Assembly (NCBI RefSeq): GCF_002115755.1
Contig: NZ_JFKA01000012.1
Span: forward strand, 62,001 to 126,000
DNA length: 64,000 nucleotides
Direction: 5' to 3'
DNA from: Thalassospira mesophila
GTDB taxonomy: Bacteria > Pseudomonadota > Alphaproteobacteria > Rhodospirillales > Thalassospiraceae
Shown: one piece after another, positions 47,020-56,583 of the stretch
How the letters are laid out: every line of letters begins with the position of its first letter
Numbering within the stretch: the first letter of the stretch is position 1
The notes under the pieces: generated by a model
Seen by the model: only the letters and a program-made list of their open reading frames with translations
Database searches by the model: none
Told to the model about the DNA's origin: nothing
Made by a program: the position numbers and the translations under genes

Positions 47020-49737
47020 TTATTGCAATGATGACAACAACGCATCGGCACTTTGATGCATCAACTCATCAAGGGGGGCTATTTCGTGCATGATATCGTT
47101 TAGGTCGCCGTCGAATTTTTCCAGTTCACGCATTTTTTTGGCCAGTTCATCAGCCGCCAGATTGGCCGCCATCCCCTTGAGCGAATGGGCCGAGCGGCGA
47201 AATCTTTCTGTGTCGTTACTTTCTATCGCGTGAACCATGCGGGTTCGTTCATCCTGATATGAACCGGGCAGCATTTCGATCAGCATGACCATCTGATCCG
47301 TCCCCAAGGCATCCTGCATTTCACGCAATCGCACCAGATTAACCAGTTTTTCGGCTGAAAAATGCCGTTGCGGGCGCGCTTGCTGGACATTTCCCCCTAT
47401 ATCGACCGGGCCTGTGTTCACTGGCATGTCCTCCGCCCCCGACGGGAATTTAGCCCCGTCCCCATGGTCAAAATCAGGGCCCTGCGGATGCTCTGCACTC
47501 GGACTGCGGCGGGGCTGGTCCGCCTCTGCCGCTCCGCCGGGGGTGATTTGTTGCTGTTTTTCCGGGGAATTGCTTCCTTCTGCGCCTGATATTACCCGGC
47601 TTTCATCAAGCGGGCGGGCACTGGCAAATGCAGGTTGTGCCATATGGCGATGGTCAGACGCTGCCCCGCCGATATCCGCCTTGTCGTCAGCAACGGGTTC
47701 GGCACGGGCCAGATCGCCCAGCGCACGATTGCGACCATTGCCGCCGTTCAGACCATTAAGCCCCCTTGTCAAACTTTCCCGGCCCCGCAAGTGATGGATC
47801 AGGCTGGCATATAACCGGCGTTCTTCAATCGGCTTGGTCAAAACTTCGTCCATACCGGCGGCCAGAAAATCGCGCTGGCGGTCAGCAAAGGCATCGGCTG
47901 TTACACCAATAATGGGAATACGCCCGCCACTGGCACTGCGTTCCAGCTCGCGAATGTGGCGGGTTGCCCCTTCACCATCGAGAACCGGCATGTGGGCATC
48001 CATCAAAATCGCATCATAATCCTGCGCCTCGAACGCCTGCACGGCCAGTCGGCCATTGCCAACAATATCAACCTGCAACCCCCACCGCTCAAGAAACGCC
48101 TGAATAACATTGGCGTTTATTTCATTGTCTTCGACCACCAGAACCCGCTTTTCGGCCAAAATGCCACCGGTATTTTCATCGGCCTGTTCCAGATCCTGCC
48201 CCGTTTCACCGTCGCTGACCGTATGAACATCAAACGGTAACCAGCAATCAAACCGGGTTCCCTGCACCGGGACACTATGCAGGCCAATATGCCCGCCCAT
48301 CATGGCAATCAGGCTTTGCGAAATCGACAGGCCAAGCCCGGTGCCACCAAACTGGCGCATGGTCGAATTATCGCCCTGGGTAAAGGCCTGAAAGATCCGC
48401 GCCTGACGTTCCGGCGCAATGCCGATACCGGTATCAATAACGGAAAACCGGTACACTTCACTGTTGCGATTGCCACCAATCCGCCCGCCGGCCCTGCTGG
48501 AATCATGCTCAACAACCAGATGAATAGAGCCCTTGCTGGTGAATTTCACCGCGTTTGAGAGCAGGTTCCATAATATCTGGCGAAACCGCACTTCATCGCC
48601 AATAAACACCTTGTTGCGCAGCACCTTGTCATCCCAGACAAGTTTCAAATTCTTTTCCTGGGTCAGGGCAACAATGGCATTGGAAAGATCACAAGTAATA
48701 TCGAACGGGCGAAACGGCCGGTTTTCAATTTCGGCGTGGCCTGCTTCAATTTTGCTCATATCAAGAATGTCATTTAACAGCGACATCAAGGCCCGCCCCG
48801 ATGACAAAATGCCATCGACCCGTTCGCGTTGAATACCATCAAGATTTGACTGGCGCAGCAATTGCGCCATCCCCAAAACACCGTTCAACGGCGTTCTTAT
48901 TTCGTGGCTCATGGTGGCCAGAAACGCGCTTTTGGCGGAACTTGATTGCGAGGCGGAACGATAAAGATCGCGCAATGCCGCCACCATCGCCACAAGCACC
49001 AACCCGTAACTAAGCAGGCGGGACGGCATTAAAAAATCGCGGGTAATATCGCGGCCACCGACATCAAAAACAACAAATGCCATGTGATGATAAACCGAAT
49101 TGATCAAAAATCCGGTGAACAGCACTTCAAACGCCGTCGGGCGGCGGATCATGCGCTGAAGATACCCCGACAGCACGGCAATCATCAAAAGTGTGCTCAT
49201 CAGCAAGGGCAGCATCATGGCATGTTCAAAGACATGCGACACATCAAGACCAAATAACGGGGAAAAAACCGACAGGCCGAACTGCAGCACGACAACGCCT
49301 GCAAAAACCACAGGCATGGCAACCCAGATCTGCTCGTTTCGGCAAAGGTTATCGCGCCAGTTGGCACGCACCACACTGGCCAGAAAAAAGCACCCCGCCA
49401 CCACGCGGGTCAACATGCCGAACCACGAAATATCGGACAACAGCACCCGCCACCAGCCGTCACTGGCATAAGGCACTATGACCGGAGCAATTAACCCCAC
49501 CCCGTCGCCAATAAACAGGGTCAGCAGTCCCAGGGCGATATATAAAAGCTGCTGGCGTCGGGTGGTGTCATAAATAACCCAGCCGATGGCGACAGAAAAA
49601 ATCGCCATAAACTCAACAACAAAGGCGATGGCAAAGGAAAGCTCGGTCGACAGGGACCCCACAGCAGCCGGAAGCACAGAATAAACACCGGCGATAAATC
49701 CAAACGCAACGACGCAAATCACAGCCAATCGAAGCAT
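47020..49737 (-). CDS. Hybrid sensor histidine kinase with receiver and HPt
   Basis: A 905-aa inner-membrane signalling protein. Residues 1-258 hold about seven to eight hydrophobic helices, an integral membrane sensor without periplasmic domain. HisKA has H278 in SHEIRTPLNG; HATPase has NLLSNAVKFTSKG (N box), DTGIGI and GGTGLGLSIS. A receiver (about 540-660) has LVVEDNEINA and phospho-Asp in ILMDAHMP. A disordered linker of about 130 residues follows, then a C-terminal HPt (AHSLKGMAANL). This is a complete His-Asp-His relay ready to phosphorylate a separate response regulator. The NtrC-type regulator 2.5 kb away (52195-53784) is one candidate, but nothing proves it. Confidence 0.96.
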   Translation of the reverse strand: MLRLAVICVVAFGFIAGVYSVLPAAVGSLSTELSFAIAFVVEFMAIFSVAIGWVIYDTTRRQQLLYIALGLLTLFIGDGVGLIAPVIVPYASDGWWRVLLSDISWFGMLTRVVAGCFFLASVVRANWRDNLCRNEQIWVAMPVVFAGVVVLQFGLSVFSPLFGLDVSHVFEHAMMLPLLMSTLLMIAVLSGYLQRMIRRPTAFEVLFTGFLINSVYHHMAFVVFDVGGRDITRDFLMPSRLLSYGLVLVAMVAALRDLYRSASQSSSAKSAFLATMSHEIRTPLNGVLGMAQLLRQSNLDGIQRERVDGILSSGRALMSLLNDILDMSKIEAGHAEIENRPFRPFDITCDLSNAIVALTQEKNLKLVWDDKVLRNKVFIGDEVRFRQILWNLLSNAVKFTSKGSIHLVVEHDSSRAGGRIGGNRNSEVYRFSVIDTGIGIAPERQARIFQAFTQGDNSTMRQFGGTGLGLSISQSLIAMMGGHIGLHSVPVQGTRFDCWLPFDVHTVSDGETGQDLEQADENTGGILAEKRVLVVEDNEINANVIQAFLERWGLQVDIVGNGRLAVQAFEAQDYDAILMDAHMPVLDGEGATRHIRELERSASGGRIPIIGVTADAFADRQRDFLAAGMDEVLTKPIEERRLYASLIHHLRGRESLTRGLNGLNGGNGRNRALGDLARAEPVADDKADIGGAASDHRHMAQPAFASARPLDESRVISGAEGSNSPEKQQQITPGGAAEADQPRRSPSAEHPQGPDFDHGDGAKFPSGAEDMPVNTGPVDIGGNVQQARPQRHFSAEKLVNLVRLREMQDALGTDQMVMLIEMLPGSYQDERTRMVHAIESNDTERFRRSAHSLKGMAANLAADELAKKMRELEKFDGDLNDIMHEIAPLDELMHQSADALLSSLQ

Positions 49738-49943
49738 TTAATCCACCCCCGGAATAGTGATATTCGGCCTTGTCGCCCTAAAGATAGCCTTTTTGCCGCC
49801 AGCAACGCCCGACAACAAAGTGGATACAAACCAGCTGTATACAGCGCGTTTTATTCAAATCATACCTGGCACCACCAGATATCAAACCTGCCCCTGATGC
49901 CCGCCCAGCATCGGCCCGGCACATGTTAAACCGGCCAAACCCG

Positions 49944-50831
49944 TCAAATCGACACAAGCCCTTCTGCCCACGCCAGCACATCCTTATCCATATCCTGCAT
50001 ATGCTGATATTTGGCGAATTGCGCGCCAATCAAGGCCAGGCGTGTTTTAAACTGCGGGGGTGATGTCATATCAAGTAACGGTTCCCCCAGCGGATCAAAA
50101 GCCGCATTTTGAAATTCCAGCGACAGGCTGATCCGCGGCGATGCGGCATAAGAGGATGCCCGCCCGCCCCAGTGATACACATCCTGACGCCACCCCATAA
50201 CGGCCCCCGGCACAGCAGGAAGGGCACGCACATCTTGTAACAGCACATCCTGTGGTTTGCTTACCGGTGATTTATACCACCGTTCAAAACTGCGCGGCAA
50301 CACATACATACAGCCGTTTTCCGGTGTTGCATCAGACAAGGGCACCCACAGCGAAAGGCTGATCAGCATGTCATCGCCAATCACACTTTCGCCCTGATAA
50401 TCGCGATGCGGCGGCCACCCTTTGCCCTGCGCACCCGGATCAATATGCCACGCCCAGAAATGGGGCAGCAACGCAACCCGATCGCCCAGAAAATGGCTTA
50501 ACAACGGGCTCAGGGCGGCAAATACCTGCCAGGCTTCGTCATACAAATATATCATCGCCGGTGGCAAGCGTGCCGCCACCAGCCGTTCAATGGCATTGCG
50601 CACGCGAGCAAGAACATCGACCGCCAGAACGTCACTTAACAAAAAATAACCTTCATCCCAGAAACGGTCTGACAAGGTGGAAAAATCGATTTTGGCAGGG
50701 TCAAACAGCATTCCTGCGGCCATAGGGCCGGTGTCATGCCCGTTTGCCGCACCGGCGTGCCCGTCTATATGCAGATCGGGGTTAAGTTGGCGCCAAAAAT
50801 CGGCTTTTTGTGCCTGTTCAGGCGAAATCAT
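49944..50831 (-). CDS. PhyH-family Fe(II)/2-oxoglutarate dioxygenase
   Basis: A 295-aa oxygenase of the phytanoyl-CoA dioxygenase family from ATG 50831 (AGGA upstream). Iron ligands: HRD in WPPHRDYQG and the distal His in QDVYHWGG; the 2-oxoglutarate Arg in SPRISLSLEF. FWDEGYFLLSDVLAVD is the usual N-terminal strand-helix. It differs from EctD (22730) and lacks its signature, so the substrate is something else. The gene is divergent from cobD across a 270-bp gap. Confidence 0.88.
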   Translation of the reverse strand: MISPEQAQKADFWRQLNPDLHIDGHAGAANGHDTGPMAAGMLFDPAKIDFSTLSDRFWDEGYFLLSDVLAVDVLARVRNAIERLVAARLPPAMIYLYDEAWQVFAALSPLLSHFLGDRVALLPHFWAWHIDPGAQGKGWPPHRDYQGESVIGDDMLISLSLWVPLSDATPENGCMYVLPRSFERWYKSPVSKPQDVLLQDVRALPAVPGAVMGWRQDVYHWGGRASSYAASPRISLSLEFQNAAFDPLGEPLLDMTSPPQFKTRLALIGAQFAKYQHMQDMDKDVLAWAEGLVSI

Positions 50832-51022
50832 TGCCGTGCATCCTAATCTGTCGCAAATCAAGCTGCGGCGGACGATACGGCTGGTTTCGCACGCGCGCAA
50901 GAATTACACGCAACCAGCATAAGGCGGGGAAACCGGGTTTGGCGTGGCGGGCAAATGATATGCAATGATATGCGCCGTGTCATATCCCTTCATCTATCCC
51001 TTTAGCCCTCCCCGTGCCACAT

Positions 51023-51060
51023 CCCCTTGCCAGTCGCCACAAGGCAGGATAGGCAAGGGG
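51023..51060 (+). promoter_or_regulatory. Hairpin in the cobD leader
   Basis: Perfect 9-bp stem (CCCCTTGCC, 51023-51031; GGCAAGGGG, 51052-51060), 20-nt loop, 40 nt before the cobD start. A regulatory leader is possible. I looked for the conserved B12-box and core of a cobalamin riboswitch and did not find them. Confidence 0.4.
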
Positions 51061-51101
51061 CATACCATGGATGTGACTGCCAGAAACGGAGCAACACGCA
51101 A

Positions 51102-52178
51102 ATGTCGGATGATATCTTTCATCACGGAGGGGCTATCGATCTGGCGGCTGCGCATTACAACATCGCGCTTGATGAGTGGCTTGACCTGTCAACCGGGATC
51201 AACCCTGTGCCATATCCGGTTGGCACGCCGTCGCCCGAAAGCTGGCATCGCCTGCCGTTAAAAAGCGATAATGACGCCCTGGTCGATGCCGCGCAAACCT
51301 GCTATAACGTGCCATCCTCGGCCCATATTGCCAGCGCACCGGGGACACAGGCGCTGATCCAGCTGGTTCCTTTTTTGCTGGCACAAACCGGCAGCGTCAA
51401 AACAGCCGTCATTTTCGGCCCGACTTATGGCGAGCATGCACGCGCATGGGAACGTGCCGGGGTTAAAACCACCGAAATATCTTACCCCGCCCACACCCGG
51501 CTAAGCCTTGTTCAAAGCCACGACAAATCGGGCGATATCATTGCCAGCCATGATGTTTTCGTCATCGTTAACCCCAATAATCCCGATGGCGGCATGATCG
51601 ATGCCACCAGCCTGTTTGATTTTGCCAAGCGACTGCAAGATCAGGGGAAATATCTGATTATTGACGAGGCCTTTGCCGATACCGTGCCGGGCATATCGCT
51701 ATGCTCAAAGATCAACGTGTTGACCCATACCGTTGTTTTACGGTCCTTTGGCAAGTTTTTTGGTCTGGCGGGCGCCCGGGTTGGTTTTGCCATTACCGCT
51801 GCCCCCCTTGCTCGCCAGATCAGCGACCGGCTGGGGCCGTGGGCCATACCGGGCCCGGCCCTGCACATCGCCACACGGGCGCTGACAGATACCAGTTGGC
51901 AAACCGCAACCCGCACCAGACTGGCCCGCGATGCCAGCCGCCTGGATCGCCTGATTTGTGCGTTGCCTGATTGCCATCTGGTTGGCGGCACCGGCCTGCT
52001 GCAGCTTTATAGCGGGGCGTGCCTGCCTGCCCTTCATCACCATTTGGCAACAAACGGCATTTGGGGACGGCGGTTTCACCGCACACCAAACTGGCTTCGC
52101 CTTGGTTTACCCGGCAGCGAAACCGATTGGCACAGGCTGCAATCCGCCTTAGACGAATTTAGCCCGGCAACACGATAA
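51102..52178 (+). CDS. cobD: L-threonine-O-3-phosphate decarboxylase (cobalamin pathway)
   Basis: PLP enzyme making (R)-1-aminopropan-2-ol phosphate for the cobalamin side chain; called CobC in many alphaproteobacteria. It has 358 aa from ATG 51102. It begins HHGGAIDLAAAHYNIALDEW and LDLSTGINPVPYP, the family start. It has the aminotransferase-fold blocks VNPNNPDGG, IIDEAFAD and the PLP lysine in SFGKFFGLAGARVGF, then the RRFHRTPNWLRLGLPG end. Other cobalamin genes are not adjacent. The alternative, histidinol-phosphate aminotransferase, is less likely because of the STGINP start. Confidence 0.9.
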   Translation: MSDDIFHHGGAIDLAAAHYNIALDEWLDLSTGINPVPYPVGTPSPESWHRLPLKSDNDALVDAAQTCYNVPSSAHIASAPGTQALIQLVPFLLAQTGSVKTAVIFGPTYGEHARAWERAGVKTTEISYPAHTRLSLVQSHDKSGDIIASHDVFVIVNPNNPDGGMIDATSLFDFAKRLQDQGKYLIIDEAFADTVPGISLCSKINVLTHTVVLRSFGKFFGLAGARVGFAITAAPLARQISDRLGPWAIPGPALHIATRALTDTSWQTATRTRLARDASRLDRLICALPDCHLVGGTGLLQLYSGACLPALHHHLATNGIWGRRFHRTPNWLRLGLPGSETDWHRLQSALDEFSPATR

Positions 52179-52194
52179 ACCCCAGACGACAGCA

Positions 52195-53784
52195 CTAGCC
52201 GATTTCTTCCCACGACTGTTTTTTACGATAAATGGTCGAAGGGCTGACCCCCAACGCCTCGGCGGCGCGGGGAATGGAGCCGTCGCAACGGTCGATTGCA
52301 TCTTCGATTGCGTCTTTTTCGACCAGCCATAACGGGCGGATGTTTTCGGCACTTTGGTCCGATATCGCGCCATGCCGTTCACGCGAGCGCAGGGGCCGAG
52401 CGGCAAAAATACCCAAGCCCCCCGTCGATTGCTTGCCCGAAAGAAACGCCAGGGCTTCGGGGTCATCAAGCCACATGCGATCTTGTTCCGGCATGCCGCG
52501 CGATATCACCGGATGCGGGGGCGGTGCCTCGATCGAGCCACTGGCGAACTGGCCATCCTCGAAATCAAAATTGCTGACCGGTCGAGGCACCATCGACATC
52601 ACCACTTCGGGGCCGTTATTTAACACCACGACATTGCGAATAATGTTTTGCAATTGGCGAATATTGCCGGGCCAGGAATAGCGGGTAAACAGGTTGGCGA
52701 CGTCGGGGGCAAAGCGGGTAAAATCGCGGCCTTCTTCACGGGTAAAGCGATGCAGGTAAAAATTGGCGATCTGCAATATATCCGACCCGCGATCGCGCAA
52801 GGGCGGCATATGCAAGGGGATTACGTGCAAACGATAGTACAAATCCTCGCGAAAACGGCCGCCGCGCACTTCTTCTAGCGGATCACGGTTGGTGGCGCAC
52901 ACAAAGCGCACATCCACCGTTTCCAGCGAACTGCCACCAACCTTTTGGAAACTGCCGGTCTGGATAAACCGCAACAGCTTGGTTTGCAGTTCCAGGTCCA
53001 TTTCGCAAATTTCATCGAGAAACAACGTGCCATTGGCCGCCCGGTGCGCGGCCCCTTCGCGGTCAACCACAGCCCCGGTAAACGCCCCCTTCACATGACC
53101 AAAAATTTCACTTTCCATCAGGTCTTTGGGGATTGCACCACAGTTTAGCGGAATAAACGGCGCATTGGTCCGTTCGCTGCGCATGTGAATGGCCTCGGCC
53201 GCCAGTTCCTTGCCGGTGCCGCTTTCGCCGGTAATAAAGACGGTGGCGCGGCTGGGGGCGGCTGATTCAATGATGCGGTAAATACTGCGCATCGTATCGG
53301 AGCCGCCGATAATATCGAAATATTTACGATCATCCGCCTCGGCCCCGCTGGCCGATGGCGTTCCGCTGGCTGGCTCTGAAACCACCAGATCATGACGTTT
53401 TGAGGCAACAAGCCGCCCTTTAAGGGCATCAATCACGGTGGAGCGCAGCTTTTCAGCCGTAAACGGCTTTAACAAAAAGTCATAGGCCCCGTCGCGCATC
53501 GCCTCGACCGCGACATTAACCGAGCCGTGCGCGGTAATAACAATAACCTGGGTTGACGGCGATGCTTCATGGGCCACACGCAAAACTTCGCGGCCATCCA
53601 TGTCGGGCAGCAGCAAATCAACAACGGCAATATCAACGGAATTTCGCCGCAAATGGTTGATCGCATCGCGCCCGGTCCCAACATGTTCAACATGATGGCC
53701 ATCGGCACGCAAATAGTCCTGATAGACCCGCGCCAATGACAGGGTGTCTTCCACGACCAGAATACGCGCCTTGTTTTCGACCAT
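52195..53784 (-). CDS. Sigma-54-dependent response regulator (NtrC/LuxO class)
   Basis: A 529-aa regulator from ATG 53784. Receiver (1-125) with VVEDT, phospho-Asp D56 in VVDLLLPDMDG, and VITAHGSVNVAVEAMRDGAYDFLLKPF. The AAA+ domain has Walker A GESGTGKE, the sigma-54 contact loop GAFTGA, Walker B GTLFLDEI and the R finger region. A 100-residue linker leads to the C-terminal helix-turn-helix (AIDRCDGSIPRAAEALGVSPSTIYRK). The receiver resembles LuxO. It is divergent from the STAS/PP2C pair, with 280 bp between starts, so it may control it. The cognate kinase is not adjacent. Confidence 0.96.
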   Translation of the reverse strand: MVENKARILVVEDTLSLARVYQDYLRADGHHVEHVGTGRDAINHLRRNSVDIAVVDLLLPDMDGREVLRVAHEASPSTQVIVITAHGSVNVAVEAMRDGAYDFLLKPFTAEKLRSTVIDALKGRLVASKRHDLVVSEPASGTPSASGAEADDRKYFDIIGGSDTMRSIYRIIESAAPSRATVFITGESGTGKELAAEAIHMRSERTNAPFIPLNCGAIPKDLMESEIFGHVKGAFTGAVVDREGAAHRAANGTLFLDEICEMDLELQTKLLRFIQTGSFQKVGGSSLETVDVRFVCATNRDPLEEVRGGRFREDLYYRLHVIPLHMPPLRDRGSDILQIANFYLHRFTREEGRDFTRFAPDVANLFTRYSWPGNIRQLQNIIRNVVVLNNGPEVVMSMVPRPVSNFDFEDGQFASGSIEAPPPHPVISRGMPEQDRMWLDDPEALAFLSGKQSTGGLGIFAARPLRSRERHGAISDQSAENIRPLWLVEKDAIEDAIDRCDGSIPRAAEALGVSPSTIYRKKQSWEEIG

Positions 53785-54060
53785 CCTTTTAATCACATCC
53801 TTGTCAGGCAGGGTTGAGCACAACAATATCAAACAGCAACATCGAACGGGGATATTTTGCAGCAAAAATTGATAAAAATCATATACCTGTCCGCCTTAAA
53901 TTCTGGCAATCTGCGATTTTGGTATCTTGATCCCGCGTGAACCAAATCTTCATACGGGCGACTGTATGCGGCAAGGCGAAAGTCGGCTAAAACAAAACAG
54001 CCCGTCTTAAAGCTTGCGAACCCGTTTTTCGTAGCGTGATCCGATCAGGAGGACAACAGT

Positions 54061-54366
54061 GTGAACTACAAAACCCGGCAGGAAGACAATACCATCACCA
54101 CCGAAATGGCAGGCCGCTTTACATTTAGCGACCATACCGTTTTTCGCAAACTGATTGACGAAATCACCGCCCTGCCCGCCGAAACCCAGATATTTGACCT
54201 GGCTGGCATCGAATTTATTGATTCAGCCGGTTTGGGCATGTTGCTGTTGGCACGTGACGAAGGCGAAAAAAACCGGACCACCGTGGTGCTACGCGGTGCC
54301 AAAGGCCAGGTAAAACGGATGCTGGAAGTTGCCCGTTTTGACACCTTGTTTCAGATGGAAGACTGA
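54061..54366 (+). CDS. STAS-domain anti-sigma-factor antagonist
   Basis: A 101-aa single STAS domain (SpoIIAA/RsbV type). GTG start with AGGAGG 8 nt upstream. The phosphorylatable Ser is in FIDSAGLGMLLLARD (S55). It is separated by 3 bp from the gene encoding an ATPase-REC-PP2C protein. The pair forms a partner-switching module: kinase domain phosphorylates S55, PP2C removes it. The final target (sigma factor or other protein) is not in the window. Confidence 0.95.
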   Translation: MNYKTRQEDNTITTEMAGRFTFSDHTVFRKLIDEITALPAETQIFDLAGIEFIDSAGLGMLLLARDEGEKNRTTVVLRGAKGQVKRMLEVARFDTLFQMED

Positions 54367-54369
54367 CCC

Positions 54370-56520
54370 ATGCCAGCTTCTGCCGACTTGACCGCACAGA
54401 TGCCCCTTTTTCATCGTGTTGCCATTGCCGGCAGTGCCGACCTTCGCACCGCACAGCGCATTACCGCTGGCCCCGACCTGTTCACCCCGGACAACGATGC
54501 GGAAGTCCGGTTCTTGCATGGTTCGGGCATTGAGGACTTTCCCAGAGACGTTCGGTTTCAAGCCTGTTTTTTGCCCAGTCTGGTGACGCCGGACTGGTTG
54601 GGTGCGTTAACGCGCCTGAACTGCAATTATTTCATCGAGGCCTATGAAGGCCTTGATCTGGGCGATCTTAGCCCGCTTCGCAGGCCCTATCCCGGCCCGC
54701 AATGGGATTTGTTGGCGTGCCTTTCCACACAAAGCGCCTATCATTTGCCAATCGCGCGCAAATTTGTCACGGCATTGCGCCGCCGCAATGTGCTGGACGA
54801 CAAAATTGCCCCCACCCTTGAAATTGCGGTTCAGGAAGCCTTTTCCAATTCATTGCTGCACGGCAATATGGAAATCGACACATCGGGCCACCTGTCGATG
54901 GAAAAATTCCATGCGCTGGAGCAAAAAACCCGGGACCGCCTGGCTGACACCACCTATGGCCGTCGCGCCATTATTCTGGCGGCACGCGGGTTAAACGATG
55001 GCGGCGTTGAAATTTTCATCCACGATCAGGGGCGCGGTTTTGCCATTCCCGCCAAAACCGACCTGGCAACAATGCCCGGCGGTGAATCCACCTTTGGCCG
55101 GGGCCTGTCGTTGATAAAAACCTTATGCCATGACCTTAAATTCGAGCGTGAGGGTCGCACCATTCGCATGCGCTTCTCAGGCACCGGTGCGCAAATTTCG
55201 TTGTCAAATTCGCTTGAAACAGCCCAGCCCCGCCCCTTGCCCCGCGCAGCGGACAAGGAACGCAGCCAAACCTCGGCCCGTCCTTCCTTGGCGGCATCGG
55301 CGGCCGAACCTGCGGCCTCCCCTGTTGAAGACAGCCCGCAAGACACCCCTGACGAAGTCCATCAGGCCCATATCCTGATTGCTGACGACACCATGATTTC
55401 GCGTGAAATCGTGGCATCCTATTTGCGGGCTGCCGGGTTTACCAATTTGCTTTTTGCCCGCGATGGCAACGACGCCATTGAACAGGTCCACCGCCATCAG
55501 GTCGACCTGCTGATCCTCGACATCATCATGCCGGGAATGGATGGATACGACGTATGCAAGGAATTGCGCAGCGACCCGGCCTATATTGACCTTCCGATCA
55601 TTGCCCAGACAGCCCTTGAAGAAAACGAAGGCCGCACCCGCATTTTTCAGGATGGTGCCACCGACCTGATCTTGAAGCCGCTCAACAAATCCGAATTGCT
55701 GGCGCGGGTTAAAATCCATCTTGAACATCGAATTCTGGTCAAACAGCTGCGCGCCTATCGTGACAGAACCCAGTCTGAACTTATTCTGGCCCATGACATG
55801 CAAGAAATGCTAATCCCGCGGCCTGACTATTACCGCCCGATCGGCCGTGATTATGGCCTGTCAATCAGTGCGGCGTTTCAAATGTCGTCGGAACTGGGCG
55901 GGGACATGTGGGGGCTGGCCCCGCTTGATAAGGACAGGCTGGCGGTTTATCTGGTTGATTTTGCCGGGCATGGCATCGGGGCTGCCCTTAACACCTTTCG
56001 CCTGCATTCGCTGATGTGGTCAGACGGCGATGTGCTGAATGATCCGGGCGCTTATCTGGCAGCGTTGAATGTGCATCTTAAACGGCTTTTGCCGGTGGGC
56101 CAGTATGCCACCATGATGTATGGCATTATTGACCGCAAAAATGCGCGTTTTCAATATGCCTGTGCCGCCTCGACCGCCCCGATCGTTGGCCGCAACCATG
56201 GCCAAAGCTTTGAATTTCTCGACGGTTCTGGCGTGCCTTTGGGGGTGACGGCAGATGCACATTATGACACCCGCGAAACGGCCTTTACCGATGACTGTTT
56301 CCTGATGCTTTACAGCGACGCGCTGATTGAAACGCCCTTGACTGACGGCAATATGCTCGACCCCGACAGGTTATGCGATGTCTTGCGCAACATCATGACC
56401 CGGCCCGGCGGCAATAGCGACCTTGCATCCCAGGTGACCGACTATTTTTACGATCACACCCCGCGCGAACTTGGCGATGACTTTACCCTGGTAACCTTGC
56501 AATCGCAGCGAGAAGCATAG
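54370..56520 (+). CDS. Anti-sigma ATPase-receiver-PP2C fusion (partner-switch controller)
   Basis: A 716-aa cytosolic protein. Residues about 1-115 form an unassigned domain. A GHKL ATPase of the RsbW/SpoIIAB type (about 120-285) has the N box EIAVQEAFSNSLLHGN, IHDQGRGF, and GRGLSLIKTLCHDL. An acidic/Pro linker follows, then a receiver (about 335-455) with IADDT, phospho-Asp in LLILDIIMPGMDGYD and LKPL. A SpoIIE/RsbU PP2C phosphatase (about 480-716) follows with SELGGDMWG, VDFAGHGIGAAL and DDFTLVTL. Kinase-like and phosphatase activities toward the same STAS partner in one chain recall Pseudomonas HsbR, but with a different domain order. Confidence 0.93.
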   Translation: MPASADLTAQMPLFHRVAIAGSADLRTAQRITAGPDLFTPDNDAEVRFLHGSGIEDFPRDVRFQACFLPSLVTPDWLGALTRLNCNYFIEAYEGLDLGDLSPLRRPYPGPQWDLLACLSTQSAYHLPIARKFVTALRRRNVLDDKIAPTLEIAVQEAFSNSLLHGNMEIDTSGHLSMEKFHALEQKTRDRLADTTYGRRAIILAARGLNDGGVEIFIHDQGRGFAIPAKTDLATMPGGESTFGRGLSLIKTLCHDLKFEREGRTIRMRFSGTGAQISLSNSLETAQPRPLPRAADKERSQTSARPSLAASAAEPAASPVEDSPQDTPDEVHQAHILIADDTMISREIVASYLRAAGFTNLLFARDGNDAIEQVHRHQVDLLILDIIMPGMDGYDVCKELRSDPAYIDLPIIAQTALEENEGRTRIFQDGATDLILKPLNKSELLARVKIHLEHRILVKQLRAYRDRTQSELILAHDMQEMLIPRPDYYRPIGRDYGLSISAAFQMSSELGGDMWGLAPLDKDRLAVYLVDFAGHGIGAALNTFRLHSLMWSDGDVLNDPGAYLAALNVHLKRLLPVGQYATMMYGIIDRKNARFQYACAASTAPIVGRNHGQSFEFLDGSGVPLGVTADAHYDTRETAFTDDCFLMLYSDALIETPLTDGNMLDPDRLCDVLRNIMTRPGGNSDLASQVTDYFYDHTPRELGDDFTLVTLQSQREA

Positions 56521-56583
56521 CCGTGACGGGCAATCGCGCCATATAAACCAAACGTCTTCGTACCTGTTGGCACCTGTTGGCAC

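Noticed and set aside
51001..51101. Cobalamin riboswitch before cobD
   Set aside because: There is a good hairpin, but the B12-box and the conserved core segments of the cobalamin riboswitch are not present.
54370..55230. N-terminal part of the PP2C fusion as a classical histidine kinase
   Set aside because: There is a GHKL ATPase but no HisKA dimerisation helix with a phospho-His. The neighbouring STAS protein fits an RsbW-type role better.
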